This document shows, piece after piece, positions 1 to 11,800 of a stretch of 64,000 nucleotides of DNA. Each line of letters opens with the position of its first letter. The first letter of the stretch is position 1. Position numbers and translations under genes: made by a program. The notes under the pieces were generated by a model. It made no database searches. It was not told where the DNA came from and worked only from the letters and a program-made list of their open reading frames with translations. The DNA lies in assembly GCA_008711295.1 (NCBI GenBank), contig VUYV01000003.1, positions 10,202,533-10,266,532 on the forward strand, given 5' to 3'. The DNA comes from Anarhynchus alexandrinus. Its lineage: Eukaryota; Chordata; Aves; Charadriiformes; Charadriidae.

Positions 1-3000
1 GGGGCAGGAGTTTTTGGAATCAGGAATTTTCATGAGAGGTGAGGATCACTGTGAAAACACAGATTTCATTCCTAGATGTATTCCCAGAAGCAGACTTTGG
101 TCTGTGCTTAAGCCAACGCAGATCCATTGAAGTGAACATACTGTTGCCAGGATGAAATGAATGTTTGAGTAGAATGATGCTTCACTTGGTGGCTGAGCTC
201 AGGGAAACATCTAAAGAAAGTGGGAACACAGTGACCAGCTGCTGAGAAGAAACCATTTCAAGAGAGTGATAGGCTTGGGCTTGAGGTTCCTCCTCCTTTG
301 CTTTTCTTGTTCTATACCAGTGCATCTGATCCTGTTCATTTTAAATGTTCTCAGACTATGTGACTGCTTCTCACTGAAATATATTATGCGTATGTAGGTA
401 GTTCAGCTACCAAGTATATTTTGCTGATTTTTTTTTCATAGAAGTGCTTCATGTGCAGATATTTACCCCCAAGGAATTCTAGTTGCATTGCATATTGTAA
501 AGTCAGAGGAACCTCAGCTGTTTTATAGACTTGGATTGCGTTTGTTGGTGTTAAAGAGCAAATTGTTTGCCATAATCTCTTTGTTCTTTTGTCTGTACCT
601 TTCCACAGTGTTTTCTTCCTGTCCTTCACAACTTTTCCACCTTGCTGATCCTAGCATAGAAGCACTCTTGCTGTATGCTGTTTCTCTTTCCAGCAGGTAT
701 GCTAGCGTTGTTTCTTTGGCTTACTACTTTACAGGTCTGCAACTTGGTCTTGGAATTTCAGGTACTTAAAGGTTTTAACTTCCCTGCTTCCGTCTCATTT
801 GTATCCACCTAAAGCAGGGCATGATCAAACTCCACCTACTTGCATCTCACTTTTCTGACTCACTGGTATATATTTATACCTGAGTTTTTCAGTAGATTTA
901 AAATAACAGCTTTTATTTATGGACATCCCGTCCTTCCTTCTTTCTGTGCCAAAATGATGCAATAGTAAGAATTGGCAGTTTTAGCATTTCCCTTGTATGA
1001 AGGTTCCTGGTTTGTTTGTATCTTTTAAGCACCAGTGTACATGCATTCTTCAGATCCATTTAGTTTTCAGGGGAAATTAATTTGCTCTGGTGATCAACAG
1101 ATGTCACACAAATCTTAAGTACAAACCCTTCACTGCTGGCAACTATACATGCCTAGGCATATATGCCTATATTTTTATACTCCTAATAAGTTGCCATTTG
1201 CTAGCAGAGGTGTTCTATTCTTTTTTTCCGGAGCATTATTACTGCTTTGCCCTGGAGTAAGTTAGAGCTGATAGTGTCCCACTAAATCTTTTACTGGTCA
1301 CGGTCCACAAAAGTGTTTGTTTATGAGCCACAAAATTTGGATCACTTTCTCTTCTCTTTTCCCTTGCTAAATATGTCTGCCCAGGCTAATTTAAACTTAA
1401 AGAGGATCATCAAGTGAACCACATTTACCAGCATGATTGTCCCCATGGGGAAATTTGGTAAATGTTGCAATGCCTCAAGAAATGCTGAACAAGCTAGTCA
1501 CCAAGCAACGTCTTCAGGGTCTGTCCTGCAGACTTCAGGCACAGTTGCTCGATGATCCCACAAAAATGTGGTCTGTTGCTTTGGTTGCCATAGGTCTCTG
1601 AGCCTTTCAGGCTTCATGACGGTCTCAGCACAGTTCATATGAGGTGGAGGAACGAACAGTGCTGGCGAGAGTGGCTGGGATCGGCCAGGTGGGAGCCACA
1701 GCTCTGTGTCAGGAGTGGAGCACAGCGTTCCCTGTGGGAGGGAGCCAGAGATCTCCAAGAGCAGTTGTGTCCATCGAGTTGCAGAGGACCAGAGTGGGGG
1801 GGGGGAGGGGCAGCTGCTGAAGTCAAATTTCATATCTGCTTGGGCTCAAATTTACTAGTGTTTTCCCACCCGGGGACTATTTCCTCTCTGCAAAATATTT
1901 CTTACATATCATATTTATAAATGTGTATAAACACAAAATGTGTATCAGTAGAGGGAGAGAGAGATATAAATATATACATATGTGTGTGTGCGCCTATATA
2001 TGTAAATATATGTATGTATAATACACACAAAACTTAAGTATACATTAACCAAGATAAGCTGTGTTTGCCAGTGCTTTAATCTCAGTGGGAGACTGTTATT
2101 GCTGGAGTCAGACTCTTGAGCACCAGCTGAGGATAGGAAACGAGATTCTGGCATGCAGGGTGTGGGAGGAATATCTCTTTGTCTATCCCCCCCTTATTTT
2201 GTTTCAGAGTACATACACAAATAACATTCACATGTGGCCACGAGTGATGTAATGCATGCAACTGACTCCAAAAGAAGCTTTTCTTGTCAGCATAGCCCCT
2301 TCAGAGCATGTATCGCTTTATACCGCTATTAAATAATATGTTGTCACGCCACAAAGTAATATGAATCATTTCAGAATGCAGGTTTTTTTTCTGTGAGAAG
2401 CTGGAAACCTATTTGTATTTATATCATCCCCATTTGTTTACATATAGAAGAGGATATGTTTGTCTGTATACAGCTGTATATGTGCATATAGACAGAGAGG
2501 CATGAGACAAATTTCTTCTGACTTGCCAGATTTTTGTGTTTTAATCTCTTTTCATTGCCTTTGCCTTTCACTTGGAATACCGGGAGTCTTGTGGCACATA
2601 GATGCTGCTGTCTGTAGCTTGATTATCAGGTTAACGCTGTGATTTCCCGTCTCGGGAGTCTGTGGCTGCAGGGCACCTAAAGCACTGTTAAGCCTGTTTT
2701 CTTGCAAACAGGCTCCAGCACAATCCACACAGCACAGACCCATTTCCAGTTGTTTAAATTAAATACCACAATGGCAAAATTTGCCTAAATTGCCAGTGCG
2801 CTGGGTGGGAAGTGGAATAATAGAAAAACGGCAAATTTCTTCAGGTCTGAGGGGAAATATGAAGCCAGTGTTTGGAAAGTAATCACAAAACTGCAGCATC
2901 TATTATTAAAAAAATATTTAAAAATAAAGTCATATAAGTTTTGTTCACGTTGGCCCAAGAAACAATGGTTCACGTTTTCACTCTGGCTCGTGGAGTGTCA

Positions 3001-3564
3001 CTGGGAGAAGGCCCTGTACGAAGTGCAACTGTACTGAAGAAAACAGTTACATCAGTGTGAAATGGGGTATGTGAAATCAGAGTCAGAGCCAGCATGAAAA
3101 CCTTCTTAGCAAGGGCTGTTTGAACACACATGGAAGGTATTAGCACAGTCCCTCCCCAGATAGCACAGATAGTGTCAGAAAAAAAACTGACTTTCCTGGA
3201 TCAAGTATAGATTGCCAGGGCTTAAATTGCATGATAATGAGCTTGTATTACTGCTATTTATTTTAAGTACCGGCAATGTATTTGGCACCACACAAGGCAA
3301 AAGTAAAGAATGCCTTTATCCTAAAGAACTTGTGGTATGAAAGCAGACAAAGGTAACGTGACACATGAAGGGATGTACAGGAAGTATTGTAGTCAAATGT
3401 AAATTATTTTCCTTTATGGTAAAATGACACTCTGTGTGAACAAATTCTCTATGGCCCCAGATAGTCCTCAGCTCCCAATAGTCTAATCCTATAATACATT
3501 CTAATTGGTTTGAAAATACAAATGCAGGTTTTTTAACCCCCAAAAAAGAAATCAAACAGACTTG
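1..3564. other. Intronic, AT-rich, no gene recognised
   Basis: Only short ORFs are present and none has a recognisable protein. A slightly GC-richer patch at about 1630-1810 ends in a G run near 1798-1806. A TA/TG-rich tract follows at 1951-2040 and is listed separately. Confidence 0.6.
1951..2040. repeat. Purine then TA/TG-rich simple repeat
   Basis: A GAGA-rich stretch leads into alternating TATA, (TG)n and TATGTA units. This is a low-complexity tract typical of introns. It creates a spurious tyrosine/isoleucine-rich ORF on the - strand. Confidence 0.8.
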
Positions 3565-3625
3565 AAAGGGGCTGGATGTTGGAAGGAACCTTCAAAGACT
3601 GCCTCAGACTGATCAACCTAAAGAA
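3565..3625 (-). repeat. Possible degenerate CR1 3' fragment
   Basis: The string GTTGGAAGGAACCTTCAAAGA resembles the reverse complement of the CR1 3' end, where a GTTGGAAGG-type block precedes an ACCTT block, as in the clear copy at 7406-8040. The rest is too diverged to follow and an A run closes it. This could be chance similarity. Confidence 0.35.
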
Positions 3626-6600
3626 AAAAAAAAAAACATCCAACACATTCTTTTAATTTCTTTTCTGTGATTTTCAGCAACTCAATAATAGGTCTCCATT
3701 ATCTTTAATTTTCAATTAATTAAATCATTATAAAAAGTACTGGAAACCATAAGACCGTAAGGATCCTCATGACTTATACAGTTTGCTGCTAGAAAGCAGC
3801 TTGTGCTTGGATTTTGCTCTTTCCCTTGCAACGTACCCTTTCTAATTGCTGCAGGTGGAGTTCGAGCTGGTCTTTAGCACACAACCAGCTTTGTTCTTTC
3901 CATTTGGATTGCAATTTAAAAATTAAAGCTTGCTTTACAGGGCCCTATGAACTTCTCTCTCAGGTCAGTGGGAACCCTGTCATTATCTGCAGTGGGCATG
4001 GGAAGAGATCTTCAACGCTCAACACATTCTTTTTGGCTTAGAAGTGTATGTGTCTCAAGTCTGCATGGTATACCTGTTATGAGAGCAAAGTGAGACAGTG
4101 TTTTGAAAGGAAATGGTGGTGGCAAGAGAGGATCTGTGAAGCATTGCCTGTTTGTATGCTGCTCTGGAAGATGGGGTGCGTGAGCGGTGTATGTACCTCC
4201 TTGGGCTCGGCTGGGAGCCAAATCCAGTGGGCTGTTCCCGAGAATCACCCTGGTGTCAATTGTTTGCGTATAAAGGATAGTTGTGGGCAAGAGCTGGGCT
4301 TTTGTACTATTTTGTTGACTTAGCTTTCTACCCTGCATAGGAATGTTCTCCATCCAGAGAAAAAAAAAAAAAATCCTGTCTCTTTTTGCCAGAATCTGTT
4401 TTTTGGTTGACTAAGTGGCATCCTGACTCATTGCTGATTAGGGGAGGGTGTAGGTTGGAAGAGGATTTACTGAAGAAGTTGTATTATCTCAAAGTAGATC
4501 TATACAAAGAAATATTTAAGCAATACTCTGCCTTTGTGTAGAGTTTCAACCTACAAACAGGTTTCAAATGGGGTTTTACAAAAGTCTCTTCAGTATTTTC
4601 AGAGTGATGGGATAGGCGGCGTATTTGTTGAATCTGAAGAGCATTAGATGGGATTAGTTTAACATTCAAGGCCAGAAAGCTGCCTGATACCAACTTGGGA
4701 GTAAAGGCTGAGTTCAAAGTGATCTTGACTATTGGAGAAATGGTCTGACATGAATAGGGTATGATTCAATGAGAACACATGGAGAGTGCTGTACTTAAGG
4801 AGGAGATATCAAATCTGCCAGCATAGGATGAAGAACAAGAGCTAAAAAGCCATTTTCCAGAAAAGCATTTAGGGAGATCATAGGGGATTGCCATCTAAAA
4901 CTTGTTAGTGTTGTCACAGTATTATGGAAAAGCAGATGCCCTACTGGAACTGATGAACAGGAACATTGTGTCTAAAACGTGAAGTGATCCTTCTACTCAG
5001 GTGCAGGACGGTGTCTCGTTTTGCAACAAAAGGATGGTCTCTGGTTTTGCATGCCACATTGCAGAAGGATGTATGTTGATTGACTCAGGGAAAAACAACA
5101 AAAACACTTGAAAGTTTAGAAAACGTAAGTTGTAAAGAAAGACAGGGTTACCGATTTGTTTAGTACAGAGAGGAGACATGTTAAGTCTTTCATTAGGTGG
5201 AAGAATGCTATACAGGGGAAGGGAGTAGGCTATACTCTGGATTGACTGAACAGGACAAAAAACAACAGCCTACATTGGAGGAAACATGGTTTAAGTTAAT
5301 ATGAAAAAAATGTTTCCCACTACAAGGTTTCCTGGGAAGTTTAAGGGAACTGAACCCAGATCTCCCATGTCTTTTGATATATGTTGTAACTGCTCAGCTG
5401 TTGCACAAAATCTGAATATCATCTCTTGTGGCCACAGCAACTGCTATGTGCTGGTTTCAGGTTGGTCAACGCATGCCCATGGTGCATATAAGCCATAGGG
5501 CATGAGGACCCTTATGTTTAGGCATTTACCCATCTTAAGATGGAGTTTCATTGTGAATTGGACACGTTCGAGCTCACAGAAGTGCAACTGGGCTCACACA
5601 CACCCACGTTGGCCCGGTTGAATTTAGGACACTGGAAAATAAGACATCCTGAATCATTGCTTGAGATATTATTGCCTACAACAGTCTGAATCTTGTCTTC
5701 AACAGATGGAGCAAAGTACCCAAACAGTGAGGTAATCATAAAGCCATACTGTTACTTAATAATGTCATACTCCTGAATTTCCTGGGAGAGGTAATCAGAG
5801 ACTGAGATACTAATAACACAGTGGTACTGCAAGACAGAGTCATAAGTAATAATGTATTTGTACACACACTGTTAACTTTGCACTTCTTTTCATATATTGG
5901 GAAGATTTGGATCAACAATTCTTGTTTTTTGAAGTCATTTGTGTTACCATAGTATGTTATTTTTCTCATAACACAATCCAGATGTAAATTATTGAGATAT
6001 CACTAGAACTTTAGGGGAAATACATTTATAGCTAAAACAAAAACAAGTAATCTAGTTTGGAAAACCAAAATCTATTGCCCAAATATGACACACTGTAGGC
6101 CAGCTAAGGTGAACTATTTCCACCCATTCCCCCCTCCCTTTTTTTTCCCTAACAGTGATAGAATACGAATTAAGAAGCACAAAGCTCTTAGGCACTTTAG
6201 ATTAAAGCTAAAACATAGTAATGATAGCTTGATGATTGAATGACGTCTGCCAAACTTCCTCGGGGACTTCAATAATATGAGGGTAATAGATCATTAGAAG
6301 TGTTGAACACTATGTCTGACATGTTTAAATTTATGTATCACATTCCTCTAAAATAATAACTAGTAAAAGGCTAAAAGCTTTGGAGGGATGTGGGATATGC
6401 ATGCAAAACCACAGAATAGGTGATAGTTTGAACTGGTGGTACCAGTTAAGTAGCACAAGATTACCTACTAGTGTATTTTAAATATGTTAAAAGGGAACTT
6501 AATTATAACAATTTTAACTATGTTTGCTTTCGAATTCCTTGTAGAATGTGAAAGTGGTTTAGGTGAATGTATTTCAGTTAGGTACCGATGCAGGCTAGGA

Positions 6601-7405
6601 TCCACTATTGGGAACTGCTGCTCAGCTTAGTGGATGGCAATCCATGGACTACTCTGAATCCATCCTTTTGGATCATGTCCTCAGTCAAAAATTATATAAT
6701 AACTTGGTTAGTTTATGTCAGCTAAAAGAAAATCAATAGTCTTGACATTGGGTGCTAAGAAAGTTACGATTTGTTCTCTGATGAAGTTCTTTGAAGGAAA
6801 AGACACCTCAACGGAAAATGCAGCTTCATTTCCAATAAGATGATCACCTTGCTTTTAGGTGCAGCAGGTCTCTGCAGAAGTAGTGCCAGCTGCACTTGGG
6901 GAATCAGGAGTGCAACAGGAGCATTTCTTGTTCAAATCATGGAAGAACAGTTCTTGCAGTTTTCCCTCATTAAACTGGGAAATTCAACGATGAAGTTATG
7001 AGTAGCTTGTGGAGCAAGCATTAAAATAAGCCAAATAACAGAGGTCTGTAAAAGAAACCAGTTGCCATATATGTTATAGTTTGTGGAAAGGAACATAAAA
7101 GAACATCCGTGTCAGACTGCTGATGGTTTTGATGAACTGTTTTAAAACGTAGTTCATGCTTGACACACACGACAGCTGATGGACTCAGAATATGAGCACT
7201 ACATCTAAAAAAAAAGTAACATAAATGCAATAATTCGCACTAAGGTGGGGCCAGTCAGGTGCCCTGTGTTCATGCCTTTGCATTGTGTTGTCACATACTG
7301 ATAATGTTGTAACAGCGGACAATGGCCACGCAGTATCGCAGCGTTGATCCAAGGATCGGGCTGTATTTTCGGTGGATTGAGGATAGGTGGACCCTGATCT
7401 GTTTT
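3626..7405. other. Intronic unique sequence, no gene recognised
   Basis: The DNA is AT-rich with only short ORFs (longest about 113 codons) that overlap each other on both strands. No domain, RNA gene or clear repeat was seen. Confidence 0.55.
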
Positions 7406-8040
7406 CATAGACTCATAGGTTGGAAAGGACCTTGAAGATCATCGAGTTCCAACCCCCCTGCCATAGGCAGGGACACCTCCCACCAGACCAGGTTGCCCAA
7501 GGCCACGTCCAGCCTGGCCTTGAACACCTCCAGGGATGGGGCCTCAACAACCTTTCTGGGCAACCTGTTCCAGTGCCTTACCACCCTCAAAGTGAAAAAT
7601 TTCTTCCTAATGTTTAATCTAAACCTGCCTTTTTCCAGTTTAAAGCCATTCCCCCTCGTCCTGTCACTACATGCCCTAGTAAAAAGTCCTTCCCCAGCTC
7701 TCCTGTAGGCCCCCTTTAGGTACTGGAAGGCCGCAATAAGGTCTCCCTGGAGCCTTCTCTTCTCCAGGCTGAACAGCCCCAACTCTTTCAGCCTCTCCTC
7801 ACAGGAGAGGTGCTCCAGCCCTCGGATCATCCTTGTGGCTCTCCTCTGGACCCGCTCCAGCAGGTCTATGTCCTTCTTATGTTGGGGACTCCAGAGCTGG
7901 ATGCAGTACTCCAGGTGGGATCTCACGAGAGTGGAGTAGAGGGGCCAGAAGAATCTCATTCCTTTCCTCCCCAAACTTATCAAGTCATCCCCTCTTGCCT
8001 TCTTGTGACAGGCCTGCCTGCTGCTCTCTCTCTGTGGTAC
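7406..8040 (-). mobile_element. CR1 LINE, 5'-truncated, 3' end of ORF2
   Basis: Read on the - strand, this is the C-terminal end of a CR1 non-LTR retrotransposon reverse transcriptase ORF. Diagnostic segments include [64 protein letters not shown] and [19 protein letters not shown]. The frame is open for about 200 codons to a stop near 7405, where the element ends in a degenerate CATAGA/CATAG (reverse of the CR1 octamer tail). The catalytic fingers and palm of the reverse transcriptase and the endonuclease are missing, so this is a dead 5'-truncated copy. Uninterrupted frame suggests a fairly young insertion. The left boundary of homology, near 8000-8040, is approximate. Confidence 0.95.
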
Positions 8041-8782
8041 TGTCAATGGCTAGAGTATGGCATACCTCAGCCACAGTCACGACACTGCCGTATATCTGTA
8101 ACTGGGAGGGAATGGCTTCAGGCCAGACCACCTGTCCTGTGTTGTGGGTGTTTCCTGGGAATGTCATTTGCTTTGGACTCTCGGCTCACTAGAAAAGCTC
8201 AAGAGCCTTTGGGAATCCCAGAACTTCTATTCTTCATGGAGTGGAAGGGTGATATTACCTAGACTTGTGCTCATATTTCATGTGAAGTATGTGGTATGAA
8301 TCCTCCTCAGGTTACTTTTTGGACATGGAAATACACAGTAATAATAGATATCTATGATGCTGTACATTGCTTTAAGAAATGTAGCAAAACTTCGAGTTTT
8401 GTTTCCATCAGACTGCTGTCACAGTGCAGTATCATGTAACAACTAAAGGTCATAAAGTACATATGATTTAGCTTTTTTTTTTTATGTAACTTTGATCGGT
8501 AACAACATAGTCATTATACTGGAAAATAATACCGAGCGACAGAGGACAGAAAGAGACATAATGATGGCTTTGGAAGAGTAAGGATTTTGGGAATACTACG
8601 GAGATAGTTGCTACTACTCTACTGAAAATATAGTCATTAGCTTCAGTGTGACTAGGACTGGGACCCTGAGATTAACTAGAACTGTTCGTATTTATGCAAA
8701 TGTCTGGTAGGTGGCTCGCTCTTTATTTGAATGGGGTTTTTATTTAAAAGGACTCTAAGACATGTCTGTTCCTATTGAAGTC
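8041..8782. other. Intronic, no gene recognised
   Basis: The first 200 bases are moderately GC-rich and then AT-rich sequence follows. ORFs across the CR1 junction, such as one on the + strand over 7810-8262, are antisense shadows of the CR1 coding strand. Confidence 0.5.
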
Positions 8783-8880
8783 CTTTTTCCTTTTTCTTCT
8801 TCTTCTTTTTCTTCTTCTTCTTCTTCTTCTTCTTCTTCTTTTTCTTCTTTTTCTTTTTTTCTTTTTCTTTTTCCTTTTCC
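8783..8880. repeat. TTC/TTTTTC microsatellite (GAA on the - strand)
   Basis: This is about 100 bases of near-pure pyrimidine on the + strand, with a core of roughly ten TTC units and flanking TTTTTC and CTTTTT interruptions. It produces poly-serine/phenylalanine and poly-glutamate/lysine ORFs that are not genes. Long GAA·TTC tracts can form triplexes and are often length-polymorphic (general knowledge). Confidence 0.95.
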
Positions 8881-11800
8881 ATTTGAATTTATGACAGAAC
8901 TAAGTGATGAGCTGTTTCTCCTTCCTTGTCCTCGCATTGATCTCTACACTCTGGGAGGCGTGCACACCAGCAGCCGGCCACCTGACTATGTAAATGCAGC
9001 CCCGGAGCAGGGAGCGGCGGGTGGCTGCATACCACTGGGTAGCTCTCTGGCAGGAGGCCTCCTCCGGCTTCGCTCAGACATGTCAGGACAGCAGCTTGAA
9101 ATGCTTTGTGAAAATGCAAAGTGAAATGAAAAGCTTCTCCCATTGCTTTTCAAACACTGCAGTAGAGATGTCTCCAAAAGGTGATACCAAGAATTACCCC
9201 AATGCTGCTCATGTTCAAAAGTGGAAGGGGTGCAGCCGTGCTCCCTTGGCAGCTGTGTAGATATCCCAGAGCTTCACAACCTAAAAGGCAGAAAAATTAA
9301 TTCCTCAGTAGGTATTTTACCTTACTGAAAGTCAACAACAAAGTTAGGAATGCCAAGTTGAAGAAGGGAGAGGGATTTTCTTGCTCCTGAATGTTTTGTC
9401 AAAGATACTATGCCATATGGCAGCAGTAGAAGGCTTATTGTAAAGGTGAATGAAAGCCTGTATGTACCTAAAGCAGTGGAAAAAGAGTTCATGAGATAAT
9501 ATTGTTAACATAATCTCTGTCAGAACAATGATTGTATGAGTTGCCCATGACATGAGTTGAACCTCTCCAGAGACAACCATGGGAATTGTTGAATTCTCCT
9601 TTACTTCCTTGGCATAAGGAGGTCACAAAAGTGAAGAGTGCTTCATTGCAGAAGCAAATAGAGCAGAATTTAGCCTTGATTGTGGAAACACAAAACTGAA
9701 AATATGAGTCCCACATAACAGTGGCTTTCTTGTTCAGGTGTGAAGTTCTTATTTGACTCCTTTTTTAAATCTAGTTTTTGTCTAATAAATACTATCAATT
9801 AATTGCCAGGAGTTAAATTCCTTTTTTTTTTGTTCCTCTTTTAAATTGAAAATAAAGCTATTATGTATTTCCCTGATATTTCCTCTTTTGCTCCTTCTGA
9901 GCTGAGAGGTACAAAGTCATTCCCATCTTTGGGTTCAGAAAGCAATGTGTAGCATCATCTCAGAGTATGAAATCACTGCATGGAAGAGTAGGTGTTTGTG
10001 TTCTCAAATGAAAGGGGAGATTTTCAATAATACTCATTAGTTCAGCCCTGATTAAAATTAATATTTATTAAGTGAGAGTAGAGTTATTTAAAAGTGTAAT
10101 TGTTTTGCAAATCTCTGTTACGGGTCATATCTGCTGATTTAAAGGCATCATGATGAATGTTCGCATTTGTAAACCTCATATGAATTTGAAGCATGGCTAG
10201 TGGGATGTCAGATCAATTAAATTTTTAGCTTATGTTGGTAGCTGGCAAGAGACAGAATTCTGTCTGCATATTTCAGGACTAATAAGAACTTATATGAGCA
10301 TTTTCTTTCAACCAGCTCTCTGAGAAGTCTATGAATAACAAAAGCTTTACACAGCATTAATAAAACCAGGGCTGTATAAACATTGAGATGGCATCCTATT
10401 TTGGAAGCAATACACAAGATAATAAATAAAATTAAAAGGTTAATTCAAAATGAGAAAGCAGGTGCACTGTATGTGAAGGAAAGCTATGAAACAGTAGAAA
10501 TAGTATTGCATAGGTTAGATGCTTACTCCAGAAGGAGGACAAGTAATGTGCTTTTTGCTTCATTTATGTATTCTTCATATGCCACATATTGTAGACATAT
10601 CTGCTTTCTTTTGAGGTTTTGGGGTATTAAGTCACGACAGCAATTGTGGCTTGCTTGAGAATCTTGCTGAGAATCTGTCTGTTGTGTGTTTTACTTCTGT
10701 CTGATTAACCCCAGGACAATCCATTGTAGCATAATCTTTTGGGTCAGTTTTGGTGATGTATTTGCAGTTTCTCACTTTGAGGAGAGATTACTGTATTGCC
10801 ATTTTGATTGTAGTGTTTTAGGGATCTGTTTGATGTTGTAAAGCCTGAAAAAAATTGCAGAAGTATATCAAACATAGTCATACAGGGAGCTCTTCACACA
10901 TACATACCTAGTCTGGGGAAGCTATGTCTGTAGGTCTTCTCTATGTAAATTGAGAGATGTTTGTTCTTCTAGTCCAGTTTCCAGCTCTGAGACACACTGT
11001 GAAAGTGCCTCTTTTCATCTCCTGTGTAGCTTTGTGAGTACTCCCTTACTTTCTGACTCCAAAGTGATTGTTTCAGGAGGTCTGATCCAGAGAGATCTCT
11101 CTTATTTCCTCTACTCTGGCCTTTTTATGTGTCAAAGAAAGAAGCTGATACACACTCTCCACTTGAGTATGTGTGTATGTAGAGAGAGGAGGAACAGCTC
11201 CTTCTGACTACTTAAATGTCACTTACACTTTTGAAATTGCTAGGACTCGAAAAAGTTTTGGACTGGCCACCTTCACAAGGATTAATTTCATCCATAGAGA
11301 TCTCTAGCAGTTCAGGAGTTAAATTCTGTTGTTTCCCAGAGAGTAGAATTTCCTCCTCCCTCATGTCTAATTGAAGGGTACATGTCTATGATCTACTTTG
11401 AACAGATTTTGCATTTGCTGCACCCAATGTAGTATGTCAGATTAAAGCCTAATTGATATTAATTGTCAGTTTGACAGGTATTTACGTAATACACCTGTGA
11501 TTTGTCCATGCTGCAACATCAAAGAACAATGTAGTCCATTGTCAATCTTGTATTTTTTTTTCCCTCTGGAAGACCAATTCATTGTTCAAGAGTAAATATG
11601 AAGTATCTTTCAGGTTTGCATTGGCATGTTTCCTGCCCAATTGTGATCTGACTAACAATAGAACCAACCTATGCTGATTTTGTAATGGCAATTCCAAAAT
11701 GATCAGGAACCACTTTGAAGCACGTGTTTTCTGATAAACAAGTTCCAAATTCTCATCATCCTGCTATGAAACAGTCCTTTTACATCTTGGAGCATGTGGG

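Noticed and set aside
7420..8262. + strand ORFs of 65-150 codons
   Set aside because: Antisense shadows of the CR1 ORF2 on the - strand.
8755..9124. Serine/phenylalanine-rich and glutamate/lysine-rich ORFs
   Set aside because: Direct translation of the TTC/GAA microsatellite.
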